This document shows, in pieces, positions 14,773-23,627 of a DNA stretch of 38,480 nt (positions are counted from its first letter, which is position 1; each line of letters begins with the position of its first letter). This DNA comes from Rhodococcus jostii NBRC 16295. Its GTDB lineage: Bacteria; Actinomycetota; Actinomycetes; Mycobacteriales; Mycobacteriaceae. The stretch lies in contig NZ_BCWY01000085.1 in assembly GCF_001894825.1 (NCBI RefSeq), positions 1 through 38,480 of the forward strand, given 5' to 3'. A program made the position numbers and the translations under genes. The notes beneath the pieces were generated by a model, which made no database searches, was not told the origin of the DNA, and saw only the letters and a list, made by a program, of their open reading frames with translations.

Positions 14773-16425
14773 GTGACTCCAGCTGACCTTGCCGAACTGC
14801 TCCGCGGAACCGCCGCGAAAGTGCTCGCCGAACGCGGACTCGACGTGTCCGTGCTTCCCGAAACTCTCACGGTCGAGCGTCCGCGCAACCCTGAGCACGG
14901 CGATTACGCCACCAACGTCGCGATGCAGGTGGCCAAGAAGGTCGGTACCAACCCGCGTGAGCTGGCCACCTGGCTTGCCGAGGCCCTGACCGCGGCCGAA
15001 GGCATCGACTCCGCCGACATCGCGGGCCCCGGCTTCCTCAACATCCGCCTGGCTGCCGACGCGCAGGGCGCGATCGTCGCGAAGATCCTCGGGGAGGGCG
15101 CCGCCTTCGGGTCCGGCCACACGCTCGACGGCAAGAAGATCAACCTCGAGTTCGTTTCCGCCAACCCGACCGGCCCCATCCACCTCGGTGGAACGCGCTG
15201 GGCGGCCGTGGGCGATGCGCTCGGCCGGATCCTGTCCACCCAGGGCGCGGCGGTCACCCGCGAGTACTACTTCAACGACCACGGCGCGCAGATCGACCGG
15301 TTCTCCCGCTCCCTGATCGCGGCCGCCAAGGGCGAGCCCGCCCCCGCGGACGGATACGCCGGCGCGTACATCGCCGACATCGCCGCCCAGGTGCAGCAGC
15401 AGCGCCCCGACGCGCTGGACCTGCCCGCGGACGAGCAGCAGGAAGTTTTCCGGTCCATCGGCGTCGAGCTGATGTTCGCCCACATCAAGCGGACGTTGCA
15501 CGAGTTCGGCGTCGACTTCGACGTCTACTTCCACGAAAACTCGCTGTTCGAGTCCGGCGCGGTGGAGAAGGCCGTCGAGACGCTGAAGGACTCCGGCAAC
15601 CTGTTCCAGGAAGACGGCGCCTGGTGGCTCAAGAGCACCGATTTCGGCGACGACAAGGACCGTGTCGTCATCAAGAGCGACGGCAACGCGGCGTACATCG
15701 CCGGTGACATCGCCTACTTCCAGGACAAGCGCTCCCGCGGCTTCGACCTGTGCATCTACATGCTCGGTGCCGACCACCACGGGTACATCGGCCGGCTCAA
15801 GGCGGCCGCGGCGGCATTCGGCGACGACCCCGACACCGTCGAGGTGCTGATCGGCCAGATGGTGAACCTCGTTCGCGACGGTGTGGCCGTGAAGATGAGC
15901 AAGCGGGCCGGAACGGTCATCACCCTCGACGACCTGGTCGAGGCGATCGGCGTCGACGCGTCGCGGTACGCGATGATCCGGTCGTCGGTGGATTCGAGCA
16001 TCGACATCGACCTCGAACTGTGGACGAGCACCGGCAACGAGAACCCGGTGTACTACGTCCAGTACGCGCACGCCCGGCTGTCGGCCATCGCCCGCAACGC
16101 CGCCGACCTCGGCATCGCCGTCGCGGATCCCGATTTCGCGCTGCTGGTCTCGGAGCAGGAGGGCGATCTGATCCGCACCCTCGGCGAGTACCCGCGCGTC
16201 GTCACCAGCGCCGCGAATCTGCGTGAGCCGCACCGCATTGCGCGGTACCTGGAGGAGTTGGCCGGTGCCTACCACCGGTTCTACGGCGCCTGCCGGATCC
16301 TGCCCCAGGGCGACGAAGAGGTCGGCCCGCTGCACATTGCGCGACTGGCGCTGTGCGACGCGTCCCGTCAGGTTCTGGCCAACGGTCTCGCACTGCTCGG
16401 CGTCAGCGCACCGGAGCAGATGTGA
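14773..16425 (+). CDS. argS: Arginyl-tRNA synthetase
   Basis: A 550-residue class I aminoacyl-tRNA synthetase charging tRNA-Arg. The N-terminal Add1 tRNA-binding domain leads into 'SANPTGPIHLGG', in which HLGG at 137-140 is the HIGH-motif equivalent, and KMSKR at 374-378 is the second class I signature. The C-terminal helical domain ends in 'RQVLANGLALLGVSAPEQM', typical of ArgS. Length is normal. It overlaps lysA by four bases (GTGA), as in the corresponding mycobacterial locus. Start GTG 14773 gives the usual start immediately before the Add1 domain. Confidence 0.97.
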   Translation: MTPADLAELLRGTAAKVLAERGLDVSVLPETLTVERPRNPEHGDYATNVAMQVAKKVGTNPRELATWLAEALTAAEGIDSADIAGPGFLNIRLAADAQGAIVAKILGEGAAFGSGHTLDGKKINLEFVSANPTGPIHLGGTRWAAVGDALGRILSTQGAAVTREYYFNDHGAQIDRFSRSLIAAAKGEPAPADGYAGAYIADIAAQVQQQRPDALDLPADEQQEVFRSIGVELMFAHIKRTLHEFGVDFDVYFHENSLFESGAVEKAVETLKDSGNLFQEDGAWWLKSTDFGDDKDRVVIKSDGNAAYIAGDIAYFQDKRSRGFDLCIYMLGADHHGYIGRLKAAAAAFGDDPDTVEVLIGQMVNLVRDGVAVKMSKRAGTVITLDDLVEAIGVDASRYAMIRSSVDSSIDIDLELWTSTGNENPVYYVQYAHARLSAIARNAADLGIAVADPDFALLVSEQEGDLIRTLGEYPRVVTSAANLREPHRIARYLEELAGAYHRFYGACRILPQGDEEVGPLHIARLALCDASRQVLANGLALLGVSAPEQM

Positions 16426-17843
16426 ACGCGCACCCCGCAGGTCCCAAGCACGCCGAGCAGCTGCACGCGCCCGGTCTGCCCGAACGTCCCTCCGACGCGG
16501 CCGCTTTCGCCGCACTGTCTTCCGACGTGTGGCCCCGCAACGCGCAGCGGGCCGCCGACGGAGTCGTGAGTCTGGCCGGTATCCCGGTCACCGAACTCGC
16601 CGAGAAGTACGGCACCCCACTGTTCGTCGTCGACGAGGACGATTTCCGGTCCCGCTGCCGCGACATGGCCCGCGCGTTCGGACCGACGGCCAAGGTGCAC
16701 TACGCCTCCAAGGCCTTCCTGTGCGGCGAGATCGCCCGCTGGGTCGCCGACGAGGGCCTGTCGCTGGACGTCGCGTCCGGCGGTGAACTGGCGGTCGCTC
16801 TGCACGCCGGTTTCCCCGCGGAACGAATTGCCATGCACGGCAACAACAAATCGGTGGCCGAGTTGAGTGCCGCCGTCTCGGCTGGGGTCGGGCACGTCGT
16901 GCTCGACTCCGCGATGGAGATCGACCGCCTCGACAAGGTGGCCGCCGAAGCCGGTGTGGTCCAGGACGTCCTGATCCGCGTGACCGTCGGAGTCGAGGCG
17001 CACACTCACGAATTCATCTCCACCGCCCACGAGGATCAGAAGTTCGGGTTCTCGCTCGCGGGTGGAAAGGCCATCGACGCGGTCCGGCGGGTGTTCGCCG
17101 CCGACAACCTGCGACTCGTCGGTCTGCACAGCCACATCGGCTCGCAGATCTTCGACGTCGACGGCTTCGAGTTGGCCGCGCACCGCGTGATCGGGCTCCT
17201 CCGGGACGTCGTCGCGGAGTTCGGTGTGGAGAAGACCGCGCAGATCTCGATCATCGACCTCGGCGGCGGGATGGGGATCTCCTACGTCCCCACCGACGAC
17301 CCGCCGCCCGTCGATCAGCTCGCCGCCAAACTCGGCGACATCGTGCGCAACGAGTCGGCACTCGCCGGTCTGCCCGAGCCGACGCTCGCCGTCGAACCCG
17401 GACGCGCGATCGCCGGACCCGGAACGGTGACGCTGTACGAGGTCGGCACCATCAAGGACGTCACCGTCGGCAGCAACCTCACCCGTCGGTACGTCAGCGT
17501 CGACGGCGGAATGAGCGACAATATCCGCACCGCGTTGTACCAGGCGGAGTACGAGGCGAAGCTGGTCTCGCGGGTCAGCGAAGCCGAACCCGTGGTGTCC
17601 CGCGTCGTCGGCAAGCACTGCGAGTCGGGTGACGTCGTGATCCGCGACACCTGGATGCCCGAGGACATCGACGCCGGCGATTTGCTTGCCGTCGCGGCCA
17701 CCGGTGCATACTGCTATTCGATGTCGAGCAGGTACAACCTGCTCGCCCGCCCTGCCGTGGTGGCGGTGCGCGACGGACAGTCGCGCGTGATCCTCCGGAG
17801 GGAAACCGTGGAAGACCTGCTGAGCTTGGAGGTACAAGAGTGA
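16422..17843 (+). CDS. lysA: Diaminopimelate decarboxylase
   Basis: A 473-residue PLP fold-III decarboxylase that makes L-lysine from meso-diaminopimelate. 'KVHYASKAFL' carries the PLP Lys97; the TIM-barrel has 'DVASGGELAVAL', 'VGLHSHIGSQIF', 'IIDLGGGMG' and 'VEPGRAIAGPGT'. The C-terminal domain has 'GKHCESGDVVIRD', supplying the catalytic Cys from the partner subunit. GTG 16422 overlaps the argS stop; the frame extends upstream inside argS but that part does not fit the family. It is followed by hom with GTGA overlap, linking the lysine and threonine branches of the aspartate pathway. Confidence 0.97.
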   Translation: MNAHPAGPKHAEQLHAPGLPERPSDAAAFAALSSDVWPRNAQRAADGVVSLAGIPVTELAEKYGTPLFVVDEDDFRSRCRDMARAFGPTAKVHYASKAFLCGEIARWVADEGLSLDVASGGELAVALHAGFPAERIAMHGNNKSVAELSAAVSAGVGHVVLDSAMEIDRLDKVAAEAGVVQDVLIRVTVGVEAHTHEFISTAHEDQKFGFSLAGGKAIDAVRRVFAADNLRLVGLHSHIGSQIFDVDGFELAAHRVIGLLRDVVAEFGVEKTAQISIIDLGGGMGISYVPTDDPPPVDQLAAKLGDIVRNESALAGLPEPTLAVEPGRAIAGPGTVTLYEVGTIKDVTVGSNLTRRYVSVDGGMSDNIRTALYQAEYEAKLVSRVSEAEPVVSRVVGKHCESGDVVIRDTWMPEDIDAGDLLAVAATGAYCYSMSSRYNLLARPAVVAVRDGQSRVILRRETVEDLLSLEVQE

Positions 17844-19153
17844 CGAGCGAATCGGCGCATCGCGCTATCGGTGTGGCCGTCCTCGGCCTCGGCAACGTCG
17901 GGAGCGAGGTCGTGCGCATCCTGCGGGAGCACAGCGAAGACCTCGAGGCTCGCGTCGGTGCCCCGCTGGAACTGCGGGGTGTGGCCGTCCGCCGCCCCGG
18001 CAAGGACCGCGGAATTCCCGAGGAGTTGCAGACCACCGACGCGGAGTCGCTCGTGGCCCGCGACGACGTCGACCTCGTCGTCGAGGTGATCGGCGGTATG
18101 GACCTGCCGCGCAAGCTGATCCTCTCGGCGCTCAATTCCGGCAAGTCCGTCGTCACCGCCAACAAGGCGCTGCTCGCCGATCACACCGGTGAACTGGCCG
18201 AGGCCGCGGAACTGCACAACGTCGACCTCTACTTCGAGGCTGCCGTGGCCGGTGCGATCCCCGTAATCCGCCCGCTCATCCAGTCGCTCGCCGGTGACCG
18301 GGTGAACAAGGTCGCCGGAATCGTGAACGGAACCACCAACTTCATCCTGTCGGCGATGGACGAGACCGGCGCGGATTACGCCTCGACCCTCGCCGAGGCC
18401 GGACGGCTCGGGTACGCCGAGGCGGATCCGACCGCTGACGTGGAGGGCTACGACGCCGCGGCCAAGGCGGCCATCCTCGCGTCGATCGCCTTCCACACCC
18501 GGGTGACCGCCGCGGACGTGTACCGCGAGGGCATCTCCAAGATCACCGCGGCCGACCTGACGTCGGCCCGCGCACTCGACTGCACGATCAAGCTGCTGTC
18601 CATCTGCGAGCGGATCACCACCCCCGAAGGCAAGGAGCGGATCTCGGCGCGGGTCTACCCGGCGCTCGTGCCGCTGGAACACCCGCTGGCGTCGGTCAAC
18701 GGCGCGTTCAACGCCGTCGTCGTCGAGGCCGAGAACGCCGGACGTCTCATGTTCTACGGTCAGGGTGCGGGCGGCGCCCCCACCGCGTCCGCCGTGATGG
18801 GCGATCTGGTGATGGCCGCGCGGAACAAGGTGAACGGTGGCCGCGGCCCCCGCGAGTCCAAGTACGCCAAGCTGAAGGTCGCGCCGATCGGCGACATCCC
18901 CACGCGCTACTACGTCAACATGCAGGTGGCGGACAAGGCCGGGGTGCTGTCCGCGGTGGCTGCCGAGTTCTCGCAGCACGGCGTCAGCATCTCCACCGTG
19001 CGGCAGGAAGGCGCCGGCGACGGTGCCCGCCTCGTGGTCGTGACCCACGTCGCGACGGATTCCGCTCTGTCGGAAACCGTTGAGGCACTGAGTAAACTCG
19101 AATTCGTCACCGCTGTGACCAGCGTGCTGCGACTGGAAGGCACCGAACAATGA
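17840..19153 (+). CDS. hom: Homoserine dehydrogenase with ACT domain
   Basis: A 437-residue monofunctional homoserine dehydrogenase, reducing aspartate semialdehyde to homoserine with NAD(P)H. 'VAVLGLGNVGSEVVRIL' is the N-terminal dinucleotide fold, 'SVVTANKALLA' and 'GIVNGTTNFIL' line the active site. The C-terminal ACT domain (about 355-430, 'YYVNMQVADKAGVLSAVAAEFS') is the usual site for threonine feedback. GTG 17840 has GGAGG seven bases upstream and overlaps the lysA stop. The gene overlaps thrC by ATGA. This is the normal actinobacterial form without a fused aspartokinase. Confidence 0.97.
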   Translation: MTSESAHRAIGVAVLGLGNVGSEVVRILREHSEDLEARVGAPLELRGVAVRRPGKDRGIPEELQTTDAESLVARDDVDLVVEVIGGMDLPRKLILSALNSGKSVVTANKALLADHTGELAEAAELHNVDLYFEAAVAGAIPVIRPLIQSLAGDRVNKVAGIVNGTTNFILSAMDETGADYASTLAEAGRLGYAEADPTADVEGYDAAAKAAILASIAFHTRVTAADVYREGISKITAADLTSARALDCTIKLLSICERITTPEGKERISARVYPALVPLEHPLASVNGAFNAVVVEAENAGRLMFYGQGAGGAPTASAVMGDLVMAARNKVNGGRGPRESKYAKLKVAPIGDIPTRYYVNMQVADKAGVLSAVAAEFSQHGVSISTVRQEGAGDGARLVVVTHVATDSALSETVEALSKLEFVTAVTSVLRLEGTEQ

Positions 19154-20232
19154 CCGGCACCCGTAACCCCGTTCACATCCCCTGGCCGGGGCTGATCGAG
19201 GCTTACCGCGACCGCCTCGCCATCGGACCGAACTGGAAGACGGTCACCCTGCGCGAGGGCGGCACCCCGCTGCTGCCCGCCGGGCACCTGTCGGAGATCA
19301 CCGGGTGCGACGTCTACCTGAAGGTCGAGGGACTCAACCCCACCGGTTCGTTCAAGGACCGCGGCATGACGATGGCCGTCACCGACGCGCTCGCCCGCGG
19401 CCAGCAGGCAGTCCTGTGCGCCTCCACCGGCAACACGTCCGCCTCCGCTGCCGCGTACGCCGCCAAGGCCAAGATGACCTGCGCCGTGCTGGTGCCGCAG
19501 GGCAAGATCGCGATGGGCAAGCTCGCGCAGGCCGTCATGCACGGTGCGCGGATCATCCAGGTGCAGGGCAACTTCGACGACTGCCTCGAACTGGCCCGCA
19601 AGACCACCGCGGAGTTCCCGACGATCGGGCTCGTGAACTCGGTCAACCCGGTCCGCATCGAGGGGCAGAAGACCGCGGCATTCGAGATCTGCGACGCGCT
19701 GGGCAAGGCCCCCGACGTGCACGCGCTCCCGGTCGGCAACGCGGGCAACATCACCGCGTACTGGCGCGGCTATTCCGAGTACTACGCGGACGGCCTCACC
19801 AGCGTGAAGCCCCGCATGCTCGGAGTGCAGGCCGCTGGCGCCGCACCGCTCGTCCTCGGCGCACCGGTGAAGGACCCGGAGACGATCGCCACCGCGATCC
19901 GCATCGGCTCGCCCGCATCCTGGAACGGCGCTGTCGCCGCCAAGGAGGAGTCGCACGGCGCCTTCCGGGCCGCCACCGACGACGAGATCCTCGAGGCGTA
20001 CCGCCTGATCGCCCGGACCGAAGGCGTGTTCGTCGAGCCCGCGTCCGCTGCGAGCGTCGCGGGTCTGCTCGCGGCCCGCAAGGAGGGCTGGCTGGACTCC
20101 GGGCTGACCGTCGTCTGCACGGTCACCGGCAACGGCCTCAAGGACCCCGACACGGCGCTGGCGGGTATGCCTGAGGTCCAGCCGATTCCGGTCGACCCTG
20201 TCGCTGTCGCCTCGGCCCTCGAGCTGGCGTAG
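19150..20232 (+). CDS. thrC: Threonine synthase
   Basis: A 360-residue fold-II PLP enzyme converting O-phosphohomoserine to threonine. 'NPTGSFKDRGM' holds the PLP Lys69, 'ASTGNTSASAAAYAAKA' is the phosphate/substrate loop, and 'PVGNAGNITAYW' binds the PLP phosphate. Length matches the short bacterial/actinobacterial class that lacks the N-terminal extension of plant enzymes. ATGA overlap with hom; thrB follows immediately. The full hom-thrC-thrB order is the standard actinobacterial arrangement. Confidence 0.97.
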   Translation: MTGTRNPVHIPWPGLIEAYRDRLAIGPNWKTVTLREGGTPLLPAGHLSEITGCDVYLKVEGLNPTGSFKDRGMTMAVTDALARGQQAVLCASTGNTSASAAAYAAKAKMTCAVLVPQGKIAMGKLAQAVMHGARIIQVQGNFDDCLELARKTTAEFPTIGLVNSVNPVRIEGQKTAAFEICDALGKAPDVHALPVGNAGNITAYWRGYSEYYADGLTSVKPRMLGVQAAGAAPLVLGAPVKDPETIATAIRIGSPASWNGAVAAKEESHGAFRAATDDEILEAYRLIARTEGVFVEPASAASVAGLLAARKEGWLDSGLTVVCTVTGNGLKDPDTALAGMPEVQPIPVDPVAVASALELA

Positions 20233-20276
20233 TGGTGGCGCCCACGCCCACCACGCCGCAGGACCAGACCGCTGAT

Positions 20277-21221
20277 ATGACACAGACCCTCCCCACGGGC
20301 CTTACCGTGACCGCACGCGTGCCTGCGTCGAGCGCCAACCTCGGCCCGGGATTCGACACGTTGGGTATCGCGCTCGGGTTGTACGACGAGATCACGGTGA
20401 CCACCACGGGTTCGGGGCTGAAGATCCGTGTCGAGGGCGAGGGTGCCGACGACGTGCCGTGGGGTCCGTCCCATCTCGTGGTCCGGGCGATCGAACGCGG
20501 CCTGGAATCGGCCGGGGTGTGGGCTGAGGGCCTGGATGTGGTGTGCCGCAATGTGATACCCCACTCGCGTGGCCTGGGTTCCTCCGCGTCCGCTGTCGTC
20601 GGGGGACTGGCGGCCGCCAACGGGCTGGCCACCAAGCTCGACCCCGAACTGGGGCTGTCGCACGATCAGCTCGTCCAGCTGTCGTCCGAGTTCGAAGGCC
20701 ACCCCGACAACGCGTCGGCGAGCGTGCTCGGCGGTGCGGTCGTGTCGTGGAGCTGTGTGGGCGAGCAGGCCGAGGGAGCGCCGACCGCCACCGACGTCTA
20801 CTCGGCCGTCGCGCTGAAGGTGCACCCCTCGATCCGCGTCGTCGCACTGGTGCCGGGGGAGCGCTCGTCGACCGCCCACACGCGGGGTCTGTTGCCGGAG
20901 ACCGTTCCCCACCGGGACGCCGCGTTCAACGTGAGCCGCGGAGCCCTCGCTGTGGTGGCGCTCACAGAGCGCCCCGACCTCCTGATGGCGGCCACCGAGG
21001 ACAGGCTGCATCAGACGCAGCGCGCTCCCGCCCTTCCGCTGACGACCCGATGGATCGCCATCCTCCGGAAGGCAGGTATCGCCGCCACCGTCTCGGGAGC
21101 GGGACCGACGGTCCTCGCACTGACCACGGAACCTTTCCCCGTGGATCTTCGAGCGCAGGCGGAGGCCGAGGGGTTGCAGGTGCTCGAACTGGCCGTCGCG
21201 GACGGCGTCCGGACCAGCTGA
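20277..21221 (+). CDS. thrB: Homoserine kinase
   Basis: A 314-residue GHMP kinase that phosphorylates homoserine for thrC. 'VPASSANLGPGFDTLG' is the N-terminal GHMP signature, 'HSRGLGSSASAVVGG' is the ATP loop, and 'ATVSGAGPTVLAL' is the C-terminal glycine motif. ATG 20277 is chosen because it begins MTQTLPTGL, which aligns with mycobacterial ThrB; a GTG at 20232, overlapping the thrC stop by one base, would add 15 Pro/Thr-rich residues and cannot be excluded. Neither start has a strong Shine-Dalgarno. A hairpin just after the stop ends the operon. Confidence 0.95.
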   Translation: MTQTLPTGLTVTARVPASSANLGPGFDTLGIALGLYDEITVTTTGSGLKIRVEGEGADDVPWGPSHLVVRAIERGLESAGVWAEGLDVVCRNVIPHSRGLGSSASAVVGGLAAANGLATKLDPELGLSHDQLVQLSSEFEGHPDNASASVLGGAVVSWSCVGEQAEGAPTATDVYSAVALKVHPSIRVVALVPGERSSTAHTRGLLPETVPHRDAAFNVSRGALAVVALTERPDLLMAATEDRLHQTQRAPALPLTTRWIAILRKAGIAATVSGAGPTVLALTTEPFPVDLRAQAEAEGLQVLELAVADGVRTS

Positions 21222-21225
21222 CACG

Positions 21226-21253
21226 CCGTAGGGGCGTCTCCTTGCCCCTACGG
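21226..21253 (+). terminator. Terminator-like hairpin after thrB
   Basis: CCGTAGGGGC (21226-21235) pairs perfectly with GCCCCTACGG (21244-21253) around an 8-nt loop. It begins five bases after the thrB stop. No T tract follows, as often seen in actinobacteria. The likely rho promoter overlaps its right arm. Confidence 0.75.
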
Positions 21254-21270
21254 GCGTTCACAGCTATCCT
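21242..21270 (+). promoter_or_regulatory. Candidate rho promoter
   Basis: TTGCCC (21242-21247), 17-bp spacer, TATCCT (21265-21270). Transcription would begin near 21276-21278, leaving a leader of roughly 270 nt before rho. Confidence 0.45.
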
Positions 21271-21275
21271 GGGCA

Positions 21276-21416
21276 ATGTCCGTACATCGTGCGCATCAGA
21301 CGCCGGTGCTTCACCAGGGCAATTACTCCAGGTCAATCGGGGTTGACGGCTCCTGGCACGATCCCCCGCACTTTCTGTCGTGTAGGGATTGCGAGTACGC
21401 GCCTGTTTCAAGGTGA
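21276..21416 (+). CDS. Possible 46-aa leader peptide ORF upstream of rho
   Basis: An ATG lying five bases after the TATCCT box opens a 46-codon frame ending TGA at 21414-21416. The predicted peptide starts MSVHRAHQTP and ends in CRDCEYAPVSR, with a CxxC pair and several His and Trp/Pro residues. I recognise no homologue. If the promoter is right the ORF would be leaderless. Its third-position GC (about 30 of 45) is weaker than in neighbouring genes, so it may be chance. A role in rho autoregulation is conceivable. Confidence 0.3.
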   Translation: MSVHRAHQTPVLHQGNYSRSIGVDGSWHDPPHFLSCRDCEYAPVSR

Positions 21417-21547
21417 TGTGATGGCGGGCAAGCCGGCAGTTCTTCACATGCAACTACGTACGGCACATCCGAATTCGGTATCGACACCGAATTACGGGAC
21501 GAACCCTCGACTCAGCGCAGCGCGAGTGAGGGAAGGAAAGGACCTCC

Positions 21548-23614
21548 GTGACCGATACGGACCTCATCGCCGCTCCTGTGCGCGCCTCCTCGGTGGATAC
21601 CGTTGGCGCGCAGGCAGGCGACTCTTCACAGGCATCATCCACCGTGACGGCCTCCACCAAGCGCGCTGACGCGCGCCGAGGTGCCGGGTTGTCCGGAATG
21701 GTGCTGACCGAGCTTCGCACCCTCGCTGGTGAGCTGGGTATCAAGGGCATCTCGGGGATGCGCAAGGGCGATCTGATCGCCGCGATCAAGGAGCGTCAGG
21801 GCGGCTCTGCGGCCCCGGCTGCTGCCGTGACCGAAGCCGCTCCCAAGACCCGGGCGACGCGCGCGAAGCGCGAACAGTCGGCGCAGACCGAACTCGAAGT
21901 GACTCCCCAGCCGGACACCACCGAGAAGGCCGCCGAGCCCAAGACGCCCGAACCCGCGACGGGCGACGGCGCCGACACCGACACGGCCGAGGGCGGACGC
22001 CGTGGGCGTCAGCGCCGCGGATCCGCGCGTCGCGCAGGCGCACCCGAGCAGGGTGACCAGGGCAGCAACGCTCAGGACACTGCCTCGGCGACTGCCACCG
22101 ACACGCAGCAGGCCGCCGAGCGCAAGCAGGCCGAAGACCGTCAGGATTCCGCCGAGAAGCCCGCCAAGCAGGACGGCGCCGGCGACCAGGGCGGCGACCG
22201 CAACCGACGTGAGCGCGGCGGCGACCGCGGTGATCGTGGTGATCGCGGCGACACCCGCGGTGACCGCGGCGACCGTGGTGATCGCGGAGACAACCGTGGC
22301 GACCGCAGCCAAGGCAGCAACGGCCCGCGGAACAACGACAATCGCCCCGGCGACGACGAGGAAGGCGGTCGCGGGCGCCGCGGACGTCGCTTCCGCGAAC
22401 GTCGTCGTGGACGCGACCGTGGCGAAGGCGGTGGCGGCGACGCCCGCGAGACCGAGATCCGCGAGGACGACGTCCTGCAGCCGGTCGCGGGCATCCTGGA
22501 CGTCCTCGACAACTACGCGTTCGTCCGGACCTCCGGCTACCTGGCCGGACCGAACGACGTCTACGTGTCGATGAACCTGATCCGCAAGAACGGTCTCCGT
22601 CGCGGCGACGCCATCACCGGCGCCGTCCGGGTGGGACGCGAGGGTGATCAGGCCAACCAGCGGCAGAAGTTCAACCCACTGGTCCGCATCGACACCGTCA
22701 ACGGTGGCGACGTGGAGGCGGCCAAGAAGCGCCCCGAGTTCGGCAAGCTCACCCCGTTGTACCCGAACCAGCGGCTGCGTCTGGAGACGACGCCGAACAT
22801 CCTGACCACGCGTGTCATCGACCTGGTGATGCCGATCGGCAAGGGTCAGCGCGCGCTGATCGTGAGCCCGCCGAAGGCCGGTAAGACCAGCGTCCTGCAG
22901 GCCATCGCCAACGCGATCGCGACCAACAACCCCGAGTGCTACCTCATGGTCGTGCTGGTCGACGAGCGTCCGGAAGAGGTCACCGACATGCAGCGGTCGG
23001 TGAAGGGCGAGGTCATCTCCTCGACCTTCGACCGCCCGCCGGGAGACCACACCTCGGTCGCCGAGCTCGCCATCGAGCGTGCGAAGCGCCTGGTGGAGGC
23101 CGGTAAGGACGTGGTCGTCCTGCTCGACTCGATCACCCGCCTCGGCCGCGCGTACAACAACTCGTCGCCGGCCTCGGGACGCATCCTGTCCGGTGGTGTC
23201 GACTCGACCGCGCTCTATCCGCCGAAGCGTTTCCTCGGTGCTGCGCGCAACATCGAGAACGGCGGTTCGCTCACGATCATCGCGACGGCCATGGTCGAGA
23301 CCGGTTCCACCGGCGACACCGTGATCTTCGAGGAGTTCAAGGGCACCGGTAACGCCGAGCTGAAGCTCGACCGCAAGATCGCGGAACGCCGTGTGTTCCC
23401 GGCCGTGGACGTAAACCCGTCCGGTACTCGTAAGGACGAGCTGCTGCTCAGCCCGGACGAGGCCGCGGTGCTGCACAAGCTGCGGCGCGTGCTGTCGGGT
23501 CTCGATTCGCACCAGGCCATCGATCTGCTGATCGACCGCCTCAAGAAGAGCAAGAGCAACATCGAATTCCTCATGCAGGTGTCGAAGACTGCTCCGGGCG
23601 CGATCGACGACTGA
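21548..23614 (+). CDS. rho: Transcription termination factor Rho, with long disordered insert
   Basis: A 688-residue hexameric RNA-dependent ATPase ending Rho-dependent transcription; E. coli Rho is 419 residues. A Rho_N/SAP-like helical module ('MVLTELRTLAGELGIKGISGM') lies at about 56-85. Next comes a ~210-residue low-complexity insert rich in Ala, Glu, Gln, then Arg/Gly/Asp, with eight RGD triplets at about 225-255. The primary RNA-binding cold-shock domain ('GILDVLDNYAFVRTSGYLAG') and ATPase domain follow; Walker A PPKAGKT is at 441-447, and 'LLDSITRLGRAYN' is the Q-loop region. GTG 21548 has a GGAAAGG site upstream. The insert is typical of actinobacterial Rho and probably binds RNA. A strong intrinsic terminator follows. 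Confidence 0.97.
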   Translation: MTDTDLIAAPVRASSVDTVGAQAGDSSQASSTVTASTKRADARRGAGLSGMVLTELRTLAGELGIKGISGMRKGDLIAAIKERQGGSAAPAAAVTEAAPKTRATRAKREQSAQTELEVTPQPDTTEKAAEPKTPEPATGDGADTDTAEGGRRGRQRRGSARRAGAPEQGDQGSNAQDTASATATDTQQAAERKQAEDRQDSAEKPAKQDGAGDQGGDRNRRERGGDRGDRGDRGDTRGDRGDRGDRGDNRGDRSQGSNGPRNNDNRPGDDEEGGRGRRGRRFRERRRGRDRGEGGGGDARETEIREDDVLQPVAGILDVLDNYAFVRTSGYLAGPNDVYVSMNLIRKNGLRRGDAITGAVRVGREGDQANQRQKFNPLVRIDTVNGGDVEAAKKRPEFGKLTPLYPNQRLRLETTPNILTTRVIDLVMPIGKGQRALIVSPPKAGKTSVLQAIANAIATNNPECYLMVVLVDERPEEVTDMQRSVKGEVISSTFDRPPGDHTSVAELAIERAKRLVEAGKDVVVLLDSITRLGRAYNNSSPASGRILSGGVDSTALYPPKRFLGAARNIENGGSLTIIATAMVETGSTGDTVIFEEFKGTGNAELKLDRKIAERRVFPAVDVNPSGTRKDELLLSPDEAAVLHKLRRVLSGLDSHQAIDLLIDRLKKSKSNIEFLMQVSKTAPGAIDD
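22219..22311 (+). repeat. 9-bp coding repeat (RGD triplets) in rho
   Basis: Eight Arg-Gly-Asp codon triplets arranged 3+4+1 with single Thr and Asn interruptions. Synonymous codons vary between units (cgc/cgt, ggc/ggt/gga, gac/gat), so the repeat is kept at protein rather than DNA level. Confidence 0.85.
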
Positions 23615-23627
23615 TCATCGACCTGAA

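Larger units (their letters stand above)
21222..21547 (+). other. 326-bp thrB-rho intergenic region and rho leader
   Basis: From left to right: the thrB hairpin, a candidate promoter (21242-21270), a 46-codon open frame starting right at the predicted transcription start (21276-21416), a minimal ATGTGA at 21416, and about 130 nt before the rho GTG, which has GGAAAGG upstream. Third-position GC of the small frame is near 67 percent, below the neighbouring genes. Confidence 0.6.

Noticed and set aside
14413..16515. 700-codon open frame on the minus strand opposite argS
   Set aside because: Shadow of argS; it also crosses the argS upstream region and the DUF3105 start and shows no domain.
21343..21348. 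TTGACG in the rho leader as a -35 box
   Set aside because: The nearest TANNNT-like box is about 35 bp downstream, too far for a promoter.
21421..21669. Open frame starting ATG 21421 and overlapping the rho start in another frame
   Set aside because: It runs 120 bp into rho, has no good ribosome site and an Arg-rich shadow composition once inside rho.
22219..22311. Short regular DNA repeats that could suggest a CRISPR-like array
   Set aside because: Units are 9 bp, in frame, encode RGD inside rho, and have no spacers.
21635..23512. 625-codon open frame on the minus strand opposite rho
   Set aside because: Antisense to the low-complexity insert and ATPase domain of rho; apparent Ala/Val-rich repeats only mirror the RGD and acidic codons.
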